Made by a program: the position numbers and the translations under genes. A DNA stretch of 64,000 nt, taken from assembly GCA_947095535.1 (NCBI GenBank), contig OX352772.1:37963445-38027444 (forward strand), given 5' to 3'. Origin of the DNA: Poecilobothrus nobilitatus (lineage: Eukaryota; Arthropoda; Insecta; Diptera; Dolichopodidae). The stretch's first letter is position 1; each line of letters starts with the position of its first letter. Below the pieces are notes generated by a model. That model searched no databases. It was not told where the DNA came from and saw only the letters and a program-made list of their open reading frames with translations. Of this stretch, positions 47,260 through 58,579 are shown piece by piece.

Positions 47260-48895
47260 AAAAGGAAATTTTTCAAATAACGAATTTCTTTAATTTCACT
47301 TTAACAATCAACATTAACAATGTAATAGATTTTTACTAAATAAGCACCCTCTTAATTACACATTGTCATATCAGTGCTGAAACTTTAGTAAAGAAGAAAA
47401 CAAAACAGCGCAATAAAATAAAAACAAGAAACATTTTAGAAGTGAACGGATTATATGTATTATAACAACTAGTTGTAAAATTTATTCATTCATTTAATCC
47501 TTAATTTCTTTTTCTCATTTTCTCTCTTTTTGATTATCTCTTTGTTTCTTTTTTCTTTTTTTTTCATATGCTTTTTATTTTCATATTTTCTTTCCTTTTT
47601 TTTCTTATGTCAGACAAAAACAGTAGAAATCAGGAAGCTGATGTTTTTGTTGTTGTTGTTGTCGTCGTTGCCGTTGTTTTTACTGTTTATTTTGTAGGAT
47701 TGCAGTTAACTTTTTACACAATAATAAAAATAAAAACCAACAAAACCAACAAATAAATGTACAAATAATACAAAAAAAAAAAAAATTTAATGGAAAAAAA
47801 TAAATCACTGAATAAATAAAATAAAAAAAAAAAAATTATAATGCTCATTTTTTGTTCTTTTTTTTTCAAATATATACTATAAAACTATTTTGAATATAAA
47901 AAAAAAGTCCTTTATTTTTTTTCATATAAAGATTAACAGCATCCTTTCTTTCTGTAATAGGACAGGCAAAAAAAAAAAACAACGTCATTTCATATACAAT
48001 TAATAGAATATGGCACCAAGGAAGAAATCGATGCTAAATAAAAAACAAACCTGTTGGCCTACAAAAAAAAAGAAAAGAAAAATTTATATATAAAATGGTA
48101 GGAAAACACAAGCAATAAATGCAAGAAAGAAATAGAAAAATTCTCCATTTTACTTTTTTAACTTTATTTTTTTGTTTTTTTTTTTTTTCAAAATCCATAC
48201 ACTTGTCTCTTTTATCGAAATAGAATTGTATATATGTAGATATCATAATGTCATAATGTCTATGTATCATCATCATTGCCAGACCCATCACTATTCATAA
48301 ACTAATGTTAAAAAACAAAAATGAAAAAGAAATGGTGGAAATGACATGAAAATGGTTCGGTGACTTTTTATATTATTCACATAAATTTGAACACATATAA
48401 GCCTATAAAAAAAAAAAAATTCAAAAACAAAAAAAAAATCATCTTTTTACTGTGATTTACTGGTGAATCATCCTACTGTTGCTGGAGCTGCTGTTATACT
48501 ACTGCTGTTATGTAAATGTTATTTATAGCTATGGTAGTGATTAGTGATATAAAGATGAATGGAATAATAATGGAAAATTCTAATAGAAAATGATAAATTA
48601 TTGAATAGTTTTTGCAATTTTTAATTTTATTTTTTTTTTCGTAGATTTTCGCAGTTTTCGTTTTTTTTTTTGTTGTAACTTTGCAAACTCTAATGAATTC
48701 AATAAATTTAATTTCGTTTTTTTTTTTGTTCATCATTTTTTATTAAACCATAAAATAAATAAAAATTGACGTATTAATTTATTTCTTCATTGCAATGTCA
48801 TTTATGATAAATATTAGATTTAAAAAAAAAAAAAAAATTTAAATGATTGGCGTAATAAACGATGTCCTGTTTTTTTTTTCTGTTAAAAAAAAAAG
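47260..48895. other. AT-rich stretch with GTT triplet repeat
   Basis: A GTT/GTC triplet array lies at about 47645-47682. Poly(T) and poly(A) runs are dense. The minus-strand frames at 48034-48291 and 48494-48736 are Lys/Asn/Ile-rich background translations. No gene is recognised. Confidence 0.55.
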
Positions 48896-48898
48896 TAT

Positions 48899-49162
48899 AG
48901 CAGTTTTTTATTTTATTCTCAGTGTGCTCCTGCAGGTATGCAATATAATCTTATAATGCACAGTCAATACATATTGTTGTTGCAAGTTGGAGATGACGTA
49001 TTTAAAATTTTGAATAAAGTAGTTCAGTTATTTGAAGATGCCTCAGCTGATTGCGATAATCTTTTAGTCATGAACTATACGTTTTTATTTATTATAAGTT
49101 GAACAATATTATTAACTTTAGTTGCAATAGTTACAATATTATTTTCTTTATTTTATACATAA
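48899..49162 (+). pseudogene. Unidentified open region, acceptor-like 5' edge and membrane-like C-terminus
   Basis: The frame is open from 48899 to TGA at 49100-49102 and continues in the same frame to TAA at 49160-49162. A T-rich tract ending TTTTATTCTCAG (48909-48922) resembles a 3' splice site. After it comes ordinary protein-like sequence, with LLLQVGDDVFKILNKVVQL and FEDASADCDNLLVMNY as segments. Past the TGA, TILLTLVAIVTILFSLFYT would form one hydrophobic membrane-like segment. The composition is unlike the low-complexity frames around it. I do not recognise the family. It could be a decayed exon, a retrocopy piece or a chance frame. It has fewer than 60 codons after the first ATG. Confidence 0.3.
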
Positions 49163-49626
49163 TATTTGGCGTGCAAGATTAAAATTTCCGTATTTCCTCG
49201 ATTAATACATCATATTTTAAACACTCATCATCGAGGTCCTTCAATTCGAAATAAAATAATGTTCTATCTTATAAAGCAGCATATTAACTAAAATATGTAT
49301 AGAATCTAGATAATTAAAAGTATGTATTAGAAAGATTGATATAATTAATGTATACTTCAGCACCATGGTATGTCCTATCGCAATTTGAATACCCTAATAT
49401 ATTTAAAATATCAAATTTATATTATACTTATCTTTTTTTTGGTTTAACAAAATTTGAACAAAGTCTGAATCTCGTTTTTGAAAATAAAACGTGTTTGTTT
49501 TATCATTCATTTAATTGAAGAAATGAATTGCATTCTCCTTGATAACACCCACTTTTCAAATAATTATCTAAGTTCTTATAATATTACCAATTCGGAATAC
49601 AATGATAGAAAACACCTTATGGTAAA

Positions 49627-49801
49627 GGACCTCGGTTGCTTAGTGGGTAAGAGCGTATAAAATACGTTATAAACAGGGAGTGTGGATTCGAATCCCATGC
49701 ACGTTGTGAGCATAATTTCCCCTTACGACATTTGCAGCCACGCCTGAAAAGGAAAGGCTGGGTAATTATCTTGTCACATTTATGTGGCAGGGGACATACA
49801 C
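49627..49801 (+). mobile_element. tRNA-derived SINE (family S), near full-length
   Basis: The head is GGACCTCGGTTGCTTAGTGG, with GTAAGAGCGTATAAAATACG (box A region) and GTGTGGATTCGAATCCC (box B). The body has a hairpin (CGTTGTGAG with CTTACGACA) and GCCTGAAAAGGAAAGGCTG, which can pair on itself. TGTCACATTTATGTGGCA forms another hairpin before an A-rich tail. This is the copy that shows all parts of the family best. A target-site duplication was not found. The open frame 49478-49660 overlaps its head by chance. Confidence 0.85.
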
Positions 49802-49809
49802 AAAAAAAA

Positions 49810-52260
49810 AAATTACCGAAGAAAGGTGTATAATATACTTTAATTTTAGTACTTATTAATTTTGATTTTTAGTACAAAATTATATACATATCAACATTTA
49901 AAATGAAACAATTTCATTAAAATCATAATGATTTTTTCTTTTTTTGATTTATTGCCATATAAAATTCAACTTTCTTAATGATTTTAAATAGCAAAATATG
50001 ATACATTTTAGTTTTAGTTTGGATTTTGAGTTTGATGTTGTTTAAGAAAAGAATCCATTGACTCTCATCTTATTCAGTCTTTATTTACTTGTTAGAGATT
50101 AAAATCTAATGGCAGGAGACGTTAAAGTCATAACATTAGATTACGTCTAATGCCTAAGATTACATTATTATTTGTTGGAGAACTATCCGAAATTATGGTT
50201 CGATAGCATCTGTTGGTTAATTAATTTAATTGGAAAATAAATTTTTAAAATTATACCTCTAATTTTTCATTGCCATTAAACTACTTTGAAATACTACAAA
50301 AAAAAAAAAAATAATAGAACAAAACTACTAAAATGAATAAAATTAAATGATGCATTAATTTAAATTACTTTTAACATATATACATGATAATTTTCATTTA
50401 ATTTATAACACAAATCATTTAAAACTTTGAAAAATTTACGAGTTTAAAATGAATATTTTTTATTTTTATATTTATAAAAAAAATGTCACTCTTTTAACTC
50501 TTTCGAACCCTTCTCAAACAAAAATATAAACAAAAACAATGTCTCAAAAGAATATATTATGTGTGTGTGTGTGTGTTTTTTTTTTTAAATATTTTATCTT
50601 ATATCTTGTATTTTATTAAACCTTAAGTTTTTTTCCATTTTTTCTTTTTTTTTATTCCACTAATATTAATATCATTGAGAAAGTACACTCCTCATCTATT
50701 TTGTATTTTTGAATAGTGCACGCGATTTGTCATTTAATATTTCCATTTACATTTAAGTTCTTTGGGGTCATGTTCTCATTTTGAATTTACTTGATTTTTT
50801 TTTTTTTTTTTTTTTGTATTTTCCCCAGAATATTAATCTGTTTTTTTTTTTTGTTTTCATATTAAATATTATTTTCAATAGTTTTTTAATTTATTTTTTT
50901 TTTTTTCTATGAAAAAAAAACAAAAAAAAAAAACATAGAATTCTTTAATGAATATTGTAAAGTAATAATAAAACATAGAAAACAGGACACACGAATAAAC
51001 ATTATCCCTTTTGTATTCTTTACATTTTTAATTATACAAATACAAAAGGGATCAAACTGAAAATTAAAAAAAAAAAAAGAATTAAAAAAAATATTAAAAA
51101 GGAAAAAGGCGGGGAGGTTCTATAACTACAAACTTTTTTTTTTTTTTGTACAATTCCCAGTTAAGTTTTGTTTATTTACATTTCTAACACTCATTTATTT
51201 AATTCTTCTTTTTTTTTCTATATTTTTACAATTTTTTTGTTTATTTTTTTTTTATTATTGTGTTGTGCAATAAAAAGCAAAATAAAATAAGTACATTATA
51301 TACATATTTTTTTTTTTGTCTCTAATTTAAATATGGAGTCATTTTTTTTGTAAAAAGAACTTTATTTAAAAAAAAAAAAACAAAAAGAATATAATAAGAT
51401 TTTAACCCAACAATGAATGAGGACATTGGAAAAATACCTGAACCATACCACTGAACTATGTCAGACGATTTTTTTTTAGTTTTGTGAATAGTATGTGCAT
51501 ATTTTATAAATATGTGGTTAACATTACAATTACATATACATGGATGAATTTAAAAATGCAAAAAAAAAAATAATAATTTAAATCTCATCCTATATAATAT
51601 ATAGAATAATAAAATTAAAATACATATCTACTTTATACTTAAGTATATATATATAAAATATGGAAATTGAAAAGGTATTTAATTCTTATAGTGTTTTGCA
51701 CTGAATTTTAATTATATTTTAAGATAAAAAAAAAATAAAGAAAATAAAATTAAATAAAAAATTTTAAAATCGAGAAAATAAGTTTTCGTTTAAATGAAAA
51801 TTTATATTTCATATTAATTAAATATTAAGTATGTCAGACTTGCAATAATAACATTGCGAATTTTTTTTTTGTCCATAATAGATTTAATTAATTAAAATAT
51901 CTACAAAAGTAATTTTTATTAAAAATTTAGGTTTTCGAATTTTTTTTTTTTTTCGATGTTTTCAATATTTTAAACTTAAGCTTGCTCTTAACGAAAATAT
52001 ATATATTTTGCCATATTTCCGTCTTAAGTTTTATTAGAAAAACGATATTTACATTATATTTTATATACTCATGGATCAAGATATTCAATAGGTTTTTTTT
52101 TTTATCAACATCTCTTTTAATGTTGAAGAAAGAATTTAAAATTTGATTTTTTTTTAAAACTAATCATGTTAAAAAAAAAAGATTAAATTAGCACAAAAAT
52201 AGATGATTAAAAATTTTCTCTAAAACTATGTTGGTATCATTATTAACTGAGATTTTAAAC
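49810..52260. other. AT-rich stretch with hairpin and microsatellites
   Basis: Contents are a GT microsatellite at 50561-50576, a hairpin with perfect 14-bp arms at 51004-51052, and dense poly(T) and poly(A) runs between 50780 and 51400. No gene or mobile element was recognised. Confidence 0.55.
51004..51052. repeat. Hairpin with perfect 14-bp arms
   Basis: ATCCCTTTTGTATT (51004-51017) is exactly complementary to AATACAAAAGGGAT (51039-51052), separated by a 21-nt AT-rich loop. There is no T-run or gene context to suggest a role. Confidence 0.85.
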
Positions 52261-52269
52261 TGTTAAATG

Positions 52270-52860
52270 TTGTTAATCGCTACTCTTTCTACTTTCTTTA
52301 ACCTATATTGGGGCATAGGTAGTTCACAAGTTACCCATTCCGATCATTGGTCAGATGTTTAATTTGCGGTCATGTATTTAGCGATCTTTCCTCAACTAAA
52401 ACGGTTGTTCTCCAGATTTTCTTAAGTCTTCCAATTACGTTGCATAAGTACCCTGAAGATACCATTCTGAGAAGTGTTTAGCTAGATTTTCGTTTGACTT
52501 CTTCAGGGTGTCACCAATACATGTACATTTTCTTTGTCAACTCTTAACGGCTACCATCTTATTGCTTTTTTCTTCGCCACAGTTTCTGATCGTGTGTAGT
52601 CATCATATCTTAATGATGAGTTAAAGAGAGCGATTGATATACTCGTATACCTGTAGATCTTTTAGGCATAGGTTCAAAAGGCGCACAATGAAAACGGTTT
52701 AACCTTACTGTCGAAAAACCCTTATTTTGGTGCATAAGAAAATTGAGTTTAACTGACAAACTGGTGATAGGCTACAAAAAACGAATCGATAGTTTCTGCA
52801 AATGCATTATTCGACATCAACTTTATAGTTCTGCCATTTACAGCTAAAATACCACAGAGA
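52270..52860 (-). pseudogene. Decayed LINE endonuclease-reverse-transcriptase C-terminus
   Basis: On the minus strand, 52515-52462 reads GDTLKKSNENLAKHFSEW, a match to the G-H-T-L-R-K-x-x-x-N-I-x-x-x-A-L-x-W motif of a LINE group often annotated in animals as endonuclease-reverse transcriptase. After a frameshift, the DNA toward lower coordinates reads GRLKKIWRTTVLVEERSLN and then a LCP-type ending, corresponding to G-R-P-x-x-T-W-R and the usual C-terminus. Toward higher coordinates, near 52640, YEYINRSL resembles the F-I-N-x-C-L-R-R-I region. Several stops and at least one frameshift are present. The catalytic palm has not been recognised. This relic belongs to a different LINE lineage from those at 8462 and 45341. 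Confidence 0.75.
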
Positions 52861-52869
52861 TAGCTTAAC

Positions 52870-53550
52870 TGCTTAACCTACACTACTGCTATTTATTAAT
52901 ATGAGTATTAGTTGATGATTATGTGTGTTTTCTGCTCCAATAACTTAACTATTTCTGATATTTATTCTTAGTTTTAATTTAATTTAAATTTAATCTATTC
53001 AGGAGTTAAAAATTAAAGATATTTTTTATCTGAATATTTATTTCTATTGTTTTAACTGCCTCAAACCTATGAAAACATTTAGTTTTAAATTTTTGAATTG
53101 AACCCAACGTCATGCAGTCTTTATAGTTTATATTATTTAAAAATATCTTAAATATAACTATGCAATTAAACTGGAGATTATGTTTATGTCATAAGATCCT
53201 TTTCATTAAACATTTTTAAGTATCTTCGATAAAATTTGAAACAAAAGACAAACTTTTATAAAAAAAAAAAGTGACATAAGTTAGAGTTAAGATTCAATAC
53301 TTGAAGAGGACACAAGAAATTTTTTACAAAACTTATTCTACTTTTTTATAAATCTTATTTCTTCTATACATTAAAATACATTAGAATAAATTGAAAATAG
53401 AATTTATTTATAGATTTTCTATACATAGAAAATATCTCTAGAATAAATTGAATAATTTAATTCAAGAGGTACTCTTTTTTATAACTAAAATAACCACTAA
53501 AAATGTATAAATTTATTAAAAAAAGAACCTGCTAAAAGCAACATAAAAAT

Positions 53551-53591
<41 letters not shown>

Positions 53592-56160
53592 ATTATACGT
53601 ATTATAAATAAATCCTTTTCGTCTAGAATCATTAAATAAAAAGTTATCTTAAATATTTATTTTACCTCTTCTGGATAACCACATCGTTTGTAAATTTTTT
53701 CAAAAAAAAAAAAAAAAAAAAACAACATATATTTAATATTCTTCGATAAAATATAAAATTTAAAAAATTGTTGCACAATTTCTAAAAGGATAAAACCACA
53801 GAAAATAAATAAAATAATAAAATTATAAAAGAAAAAAAAAATTATCTTGTAAAAGAAATTAATATTTACTTTAAATCCCATTTTTTTCATATTTTTTTAC
53901 TCCGTTGAACAGAAGAGAAAAGAACAAAATTTCCTTTAAATAAAAGAAAATCCTTTTTATTTTTCTTTCAATGCAGAAACAGCAGAAACAACAAAAAAAA
54001 ATAGATTTTCTTTAATTTTTTTTTTTATTGAACACAAACATTTTATTGGCTTTATGATTGACTTAAATTTATATTGCTCTGTACTTTCGATCATAAATAC
54101 ATGATCGAAGCTCTGTACTTAGTTATTTTATACCGGTTTGATTTCATTTAAAATAACTTGTAAAAAATTTAAAATGCAATCTGATGTCTTATAATTACCG
54201 TTTTGAAATGTTCATTTTAAAAACTGACTGACTCATAATTTAGTAATTATTAAAAACCCGACAAAGTCAATTGATGGTATGTTCGTGACTAAGCGCTATA
54301 GCTTTACTAAAAACAACTTTAACTACAAGTGTGTTATTAACTTTTAGAAAATATTTATATTTAATTTTCCAATAAATTTATTGTAACATCCTATACAATA
54401 TAATTCTTTAAATATTTTATTACTCTTTGTTGACTTTTTAATAAGGTATAAGAAGCTTTGCTGAAGCATTTTGAAGACAATTTTTATTTATTTTGTTTGT
54501 GAGTCTTATGTTAAAATTTTTAACAGAAAATTGTAATGCATAAGACATTACCTGACAGACATTTTTAAACTCACTTTTACTTTTATAAAATTCTACACTT
54601 CTTAGAGTTCCACAATATTTCTTAGTCTAAGCTTCCATTTTTTTTTTTTGATATTAGGACATTTACAAAAAGACATCAAGACATCAAGAAAAATACAAAA
54701 ATATGCGCTAGCCAAAGTTCAGGAAAGTATTCCCTAAATTATTGATCTAGATTTGACTGAAAGGGGAGGGGGAACGATTGCGGAAACAAAATAGGACAAA
54801 AGGAAGGAAACTCATCTAGTAGTTAATAACTAGTTAAATGATAGATAGATAATTAATAAACTTTTTCATATCTGACTTTTTTAATTTTACGTCAGATTTT
54901 ACTTCATTATAGAATAATAACTTATCTGCAACTTCCGTTCTTATATGTTTATCTATGCAATACATAAAATTTGAATAAGATGGAGAAATAGTTAGATTTA
55001 GATAAGAAAATTTATTCGACTTTCAAAAGCAGGTGAAACCGTACAATGGTACCTTGCAAAACCTTCGTTAACTATACCACAACATTTTAAATCTGAATGA
55101 CTGTTTACCGTAGTCAATCCCTTAAATTTCCTTATCCAGCAATAATTTATTTTATTATGTAAAATCTTATGAAAATCAATACTCTTAAATGCAACTATAA
55201 CTATTTTTAAATAATTTACGTTCAGTAGCATTACCAAACTTCTTATTTTAAAACGTCTCAAGAAAAAAATCTTTCAATCCCTTTCTTCTTTCTTTATTAA
55301 ATAAATAATTTAAGCATGAGGAATTTTTAATGAATCTCGTATTCTCTCAAAAAAAAAAAAAAAGATAATTTTCTTTTGCTTTAAATTTAGAACTTGCAAA
55401 CTATTCATAACAGAATCAGATCAGACATGATAACTTCTATTTTCATAAAATATATATAAGTATAAAGGTAAAAAAAAAAAAAATGAAAAATAAATATTTA
55501 TTTTACGGAGGGCGAACAAATTTTTTTTCTTTTAACATTTTTTTTTTTGCAAATTAGTTTTGGAAAACATAAAGGAAAACATATATAGAAAAAAAATTCC
55601 CCTAAGTATTGCTTGCCTCGAAAAATCGCTTAAAGAAATAAATCGTAACAATTTTATTCTATGCAAAAAAAAAACTAAAAAAGAAAAAAATGAATTTTCA
55701 AAGTCAGGAGGAAAAAAAATCAAACTAATTTTAATATTTTCTGAAAGAAAAAACAAACACACCCTCCATGAAATATTTAAATGTAAATTAGTTCCTTTTT
55801 TCTTGCTTCAATAGTTTTTCTTTATAACAGGATTTTAAACTGTTCTAAGACACTACAAAGATTTTTCTCAATATTAAATTTGGTAAAGTTTTGTTTTACC
55901 ACATTTAAATTTTCATTTTTCTTTTTATGAAAAATTTTTTAGTTTTTCATAACTTAAGCGTATGATTTGTTATTTTCAGAAAAAAAAAACCAAAATTAGA
56001 AAATTAATTCTGTTGGAAACCGTTGCCATACCATAAAAAAACGGAAATAAAAATAAAACATATTTTAATAAACAAAAAATACCTATCTATAAAATATTAT
56101 TTTTATATACAAAACATTCTTTAAATTTGTTTTAAAATTATGTCAGTTAAAATTCTTAAT
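52870..56160. other. AT-rich non-coding stretch
   Basis: A dinucleotide (AT)n array lies at about 53557-53586. The interval has many homopolymer runs. Open frames at 53657-53890, 54998-55261, 55532-55762 and 55560-55814 are AT-driven; the last two overlap on opposite strands. No mobile element was recognised. Confidence 0.55.
53551..53586. repeat. AT dinucleotide microsatellite
   Basis: A TATATACATA lead-in is followed by about 13 uninterrupted AT units. Confidence 0.9.
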
Positions 56161-56162
56161 TT

Positions 56163-56331
56163 ATTTCAGTATTTTTTTTTTTAGTTTATTTCCCTGCCAC
56201 TTCAATGTGACAAGGACATTTTACACCACCAGGCGTTGCTGTAAATGTCGTAAGGGGGAATTACTCTGTCGGTATTTTCAGCATATTTACGCTTTTACCC
56301 GCTAGGCCACCGAGGCTACATTTCAGTATTG
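56163..56331 (-). mobile_element. tRNA-derived SINE (family S) with 11-bp target-site duplication
   Basis: Bounded by ATTTCAGTATT at 56163-56173 and 56321-56331. On the minus strand it starts AGCCTCGGTGGCCTAGCGGG with GTAAAAGCGTAAATATGCTG. The box B segment is missing. It continues through AGTAATTCCCCCTTACGACATTTACAGC, with the middle GCCTGAAAAGG block altered to CCTGGTGGTG, and ends at a CACATTGAAGTGGCAGGG block. Like the copy at 22618 it has lost box B, here by a different junction. Confidence 0.8.
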
Positions 56332-56814
56332 GCTTTTTAATATCCATATTAATTTTATATTTGGACTCTTTAAGAGTTCAGTTTCAAACAATCCTTTACT
56401 ATAAATAAAAAATTACCCTACAATTTCCACTCCTTCAACTCATTCTTATAATTTCCAATTGATTCAGATGTATTTTACGATAATTTAAATTTTACAAGTG
56501 AAATGTAGTTTGAAAAATACAAGTTCTTGACTAGATAATAATTTTAAGGCATTTTATTTAATCATCAAACTCTTATAAATTGTTACTGCCAACACGTTGT
56601 CAGAGCTGCCTGTGATTTCAATAAAAAAGCCTCATTAACTAAAATAATTATTTTATTTTTTTATAATTATGGTGCACAATATATCAACTATTTGGGGATT
56701 ATAACTCAATATCGAAATAAAATTGTTTTATATATAAAAATTAAGTAAACCCCTGTAAGTATGCAATATCATTTATTTTAGTTCATTTAAAAAAATGTTA
56801 AGCCAATTTGTCTA

Positions 56815-56930
56815 GGGGGCTTCGGTAACCTAGTGGGTAGGCGAGTGGCGTATTAACCGAAGGAGTGTGGGTTCGATCCCTGCACAGGTCGTAAGTTTTT
56901 TCTTTACATACCCCCCTTACGACCTAATAT
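56815..56930 (+). mobile_element. tRNA-derived SINE variant, unit 1
   Basis: The head GGGGGCTTCGGTAACCTAGTG leads into GGTAGGCGAGTGG (box A region) and AGTGTGGGTTCGATCCCTGC (intact box B). A strong hairpin follows, formed by AGGTCGTAAG and CTTACGACCT around a T-rich and C-rich loop, and then an AT-rich tail. It lacks the GAAAAGGAAAGGCTG block of family S, so it is a distinct, shorter subfamily. Confidence 0.8.
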
Positions 56931-57096
56931 AATGTAAATATATAGTATATAATATAAACAAAATAGTTGATAGTTGAGGATTATAACTCAATATCCAAAT
57001 AAAATTGTTTTATATATAAAAATTAAGTAAACCCCTGTAAGTATGCAATATCATTTATTTTAGTTCATTTAAAAAAATGTTAAGCCAATTTGTCTA

Positions 57097-57213
57097 GGGG
57101 GCTTCGGTAACCTAGTGGGTAGGCGAGTGGCGTATTAACCGAAGGAGTGTGGGTTCGATCCCTGCACAGGTCGTAAGTTTTTTTCTTTACATACCCCCCT
57201 TACGACCTAATAT
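57097..57213 (+). mobile_element. tRNA-derived SINE variant, unit 2
   Basis: A duplicate of the unit at 56815, identical apart from one extra T in the hairpin loop. Both retain box A and box B-like Pol III promoter elements. Confidence 0.8.
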
Positions 57214-57248
57214 AATGTAAATATATAGTATATAATATAAACAAAATA

Positions 57249-58250
57249 AATAATATTAGTATATAATTTAATAATAGTATAAAAACCTATAATGGCCTTA
57301 GTAGCCGATGGTTCAATAATATTGCACTACATTAATGTATGTAATATTAATATAAATGAATAAATAAAACAATTTGTCTATTTAGAGTAAAAATATGATC
57401 AGCTGCTTTAATTAGAATAATAATATTTTTTTTTATTCGTTATTTCCAAATTTACTATATCAAGGTATAATATACAGGTAGTTATCAAAGATCAGTCTCC
57501 GGAGTTTACGAAAATTAAATTAAAACACTGGTAGATTTCAAAATAAATGACGAACAAACGAACAAATTATTGACCAACAATAATTTTTATAACACCTTCC
57601 AAAAATATATTAAATCGAAATGTAAAAAAAACACAAAAAAAAAAACAAAAACTTTCTTTTGTTTCTGCTTTTTATCTCAATTTATGATTCATTTTAAATG
57701 CTTAAAGCGTTTGATGTAAGCAATTTACATGAATTAAATGTAAATTTTAAGATTTACTTTTTTAGTTATTCTGATAATAAAAAACAAAAAAAAAAATTTT
57801 TCAAATCTTGAAAACTGATTGCAATTAAAACGTGATATTTTTAACGCTTTTCATTTTTCCGCTTTAATTTTTAAGATTTTCATTTTGATTCTTATATCAA
57901 AAGAAATTTTTAAATTAAAAAAAAAACTTATTTTAATTATCTGTGTAATAAAAATACAATATGCAAAGTTTTGCTTTTTATGAATTTTTCTAGAAAATTT
58001 ACAATTTAAAGCTGCAAAATTTTTTAAAATATTTATTCCTAATTTCGTTTTTACTTATTTCTATTATTTACTTTCCCATTTACATTTTTTTTTATAGACT
58101 TTGCATTTCTAAGTTTACAAATGAATTCTACAATTCTTTGATATCTTGATGGATTTTTCTTATAATTTCTTATCTTTTAAGATTTATTGAAAGAAATGTT
58201 TTTTTTTTATATTAATAAGTTTTTTAGCTTCAAATTGTTAAACACATTTT
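57249..58250. other. AT-rich non-coding stretch without recognised features
   Basis: GGCCTTAGTAGCCGATGG near 57294 and GATCAGTCTCCGGAG near 57490 are the only GC-richer spots. No gene or repeat family member is identified. Confidence 0.5.
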
Positions 58251-58258
58251 TCATTAGT

Positions 58259-58576
58259 TTATAAAATCAGTCCAAAAAAAAACCAATCTGTTCTTTGAAT
58301 ACTAACTAAAATGAATAATAAAATTTTCCAATTCAAAAATACAGCATTTATAAGATTTGACTTCAGTAATTTTTTCATACCATACAATTCTTCTGCATAA
58401 ATTTTTTCTGCATACGATTCAATTCGATTCATTTTGTTCTTATACATTGTAAAAGTACTCGATAAGCTATAGAATTTTTTATTTAATCTGAATTTTGGCA
58501 GGTCTATAAGTAACAAGGCAATAAAGTTTATAGCAATAAGGAAGAATTGTGCGGTAGTAGAGACAGCAGCTCCCAT
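58259..58576 (-). CDS. Hypothetical 105-codon frame, possible first exon
   Basis: The frame begins at an ATG in AATAAATGGG context. The first 30 codons read MGAAVSTTAQFFLIAINFIA followed by a hydrophobic LLLID stretch. Many of them use codons ending in C or G (GTC, ACC, TTC, TTC), unusual for this AT-rich window. That could make a signal peptide or membrane segment. Downstream the composition drifts toward Lys/Asn/Leu, as in chance frames. The step GAATTGTATG|GTATGA at about 58380 resembles a splice donor, so only about 58381-58576 might be coding. The DNA just upstream is a CpG-richer island. I do not recognise a family. A chance frame beside a promoter-like patch remains quite possible. Confidence 0.25.
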   Translation of the reverse strand: MGAAVSTTAQFFLIAINFIALLLIDLPKFRLNKKFYSLSSTFTMYKNKMNRIESYAEKIYAEELYGMKKLLKSNLINAVFLNWKILLFILVSIQRTDWFFFGLIL

Positions 58577-58579
58577 TTA

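Larger units (their letters stand above)
56694..57248 (+). repeat. Recent tandem duplication, period about 282 bp, containing a SINE variant
   Basis: Two units (56694-56965 and 56976-57248) are nearly identical over about 272 bp. I see one substitution (ATATCGAAAT against ATATCCAAAT) and one extra T in a T-run in the second unit. A spacer of about 10 bp, GTTGATAGTT, separates them. Each unit carries the tRNA-like SINE variant described separately. The near identity means that the duplication is much younger than the other repeats in the window. Confidence 0.9.

Noticed and set aside
48899..49162. A mitochondrial insertion (numt) in which TGA would read as Trp
   Set aside because: The segment before the TGA does not resemble any insect mitochondrial protein, and no neighbouring mitochondrial gene is present.
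53551..53586. Structural or centromeric satellite
   Set aside because: It is a short isolated AT microsatellite of ordinary length.
56694..57248. CRISPR-like or satellite array
   Set aside because: There are only two units of about 272 bp, with a SINE inside and an insect-like eukaryotic context.
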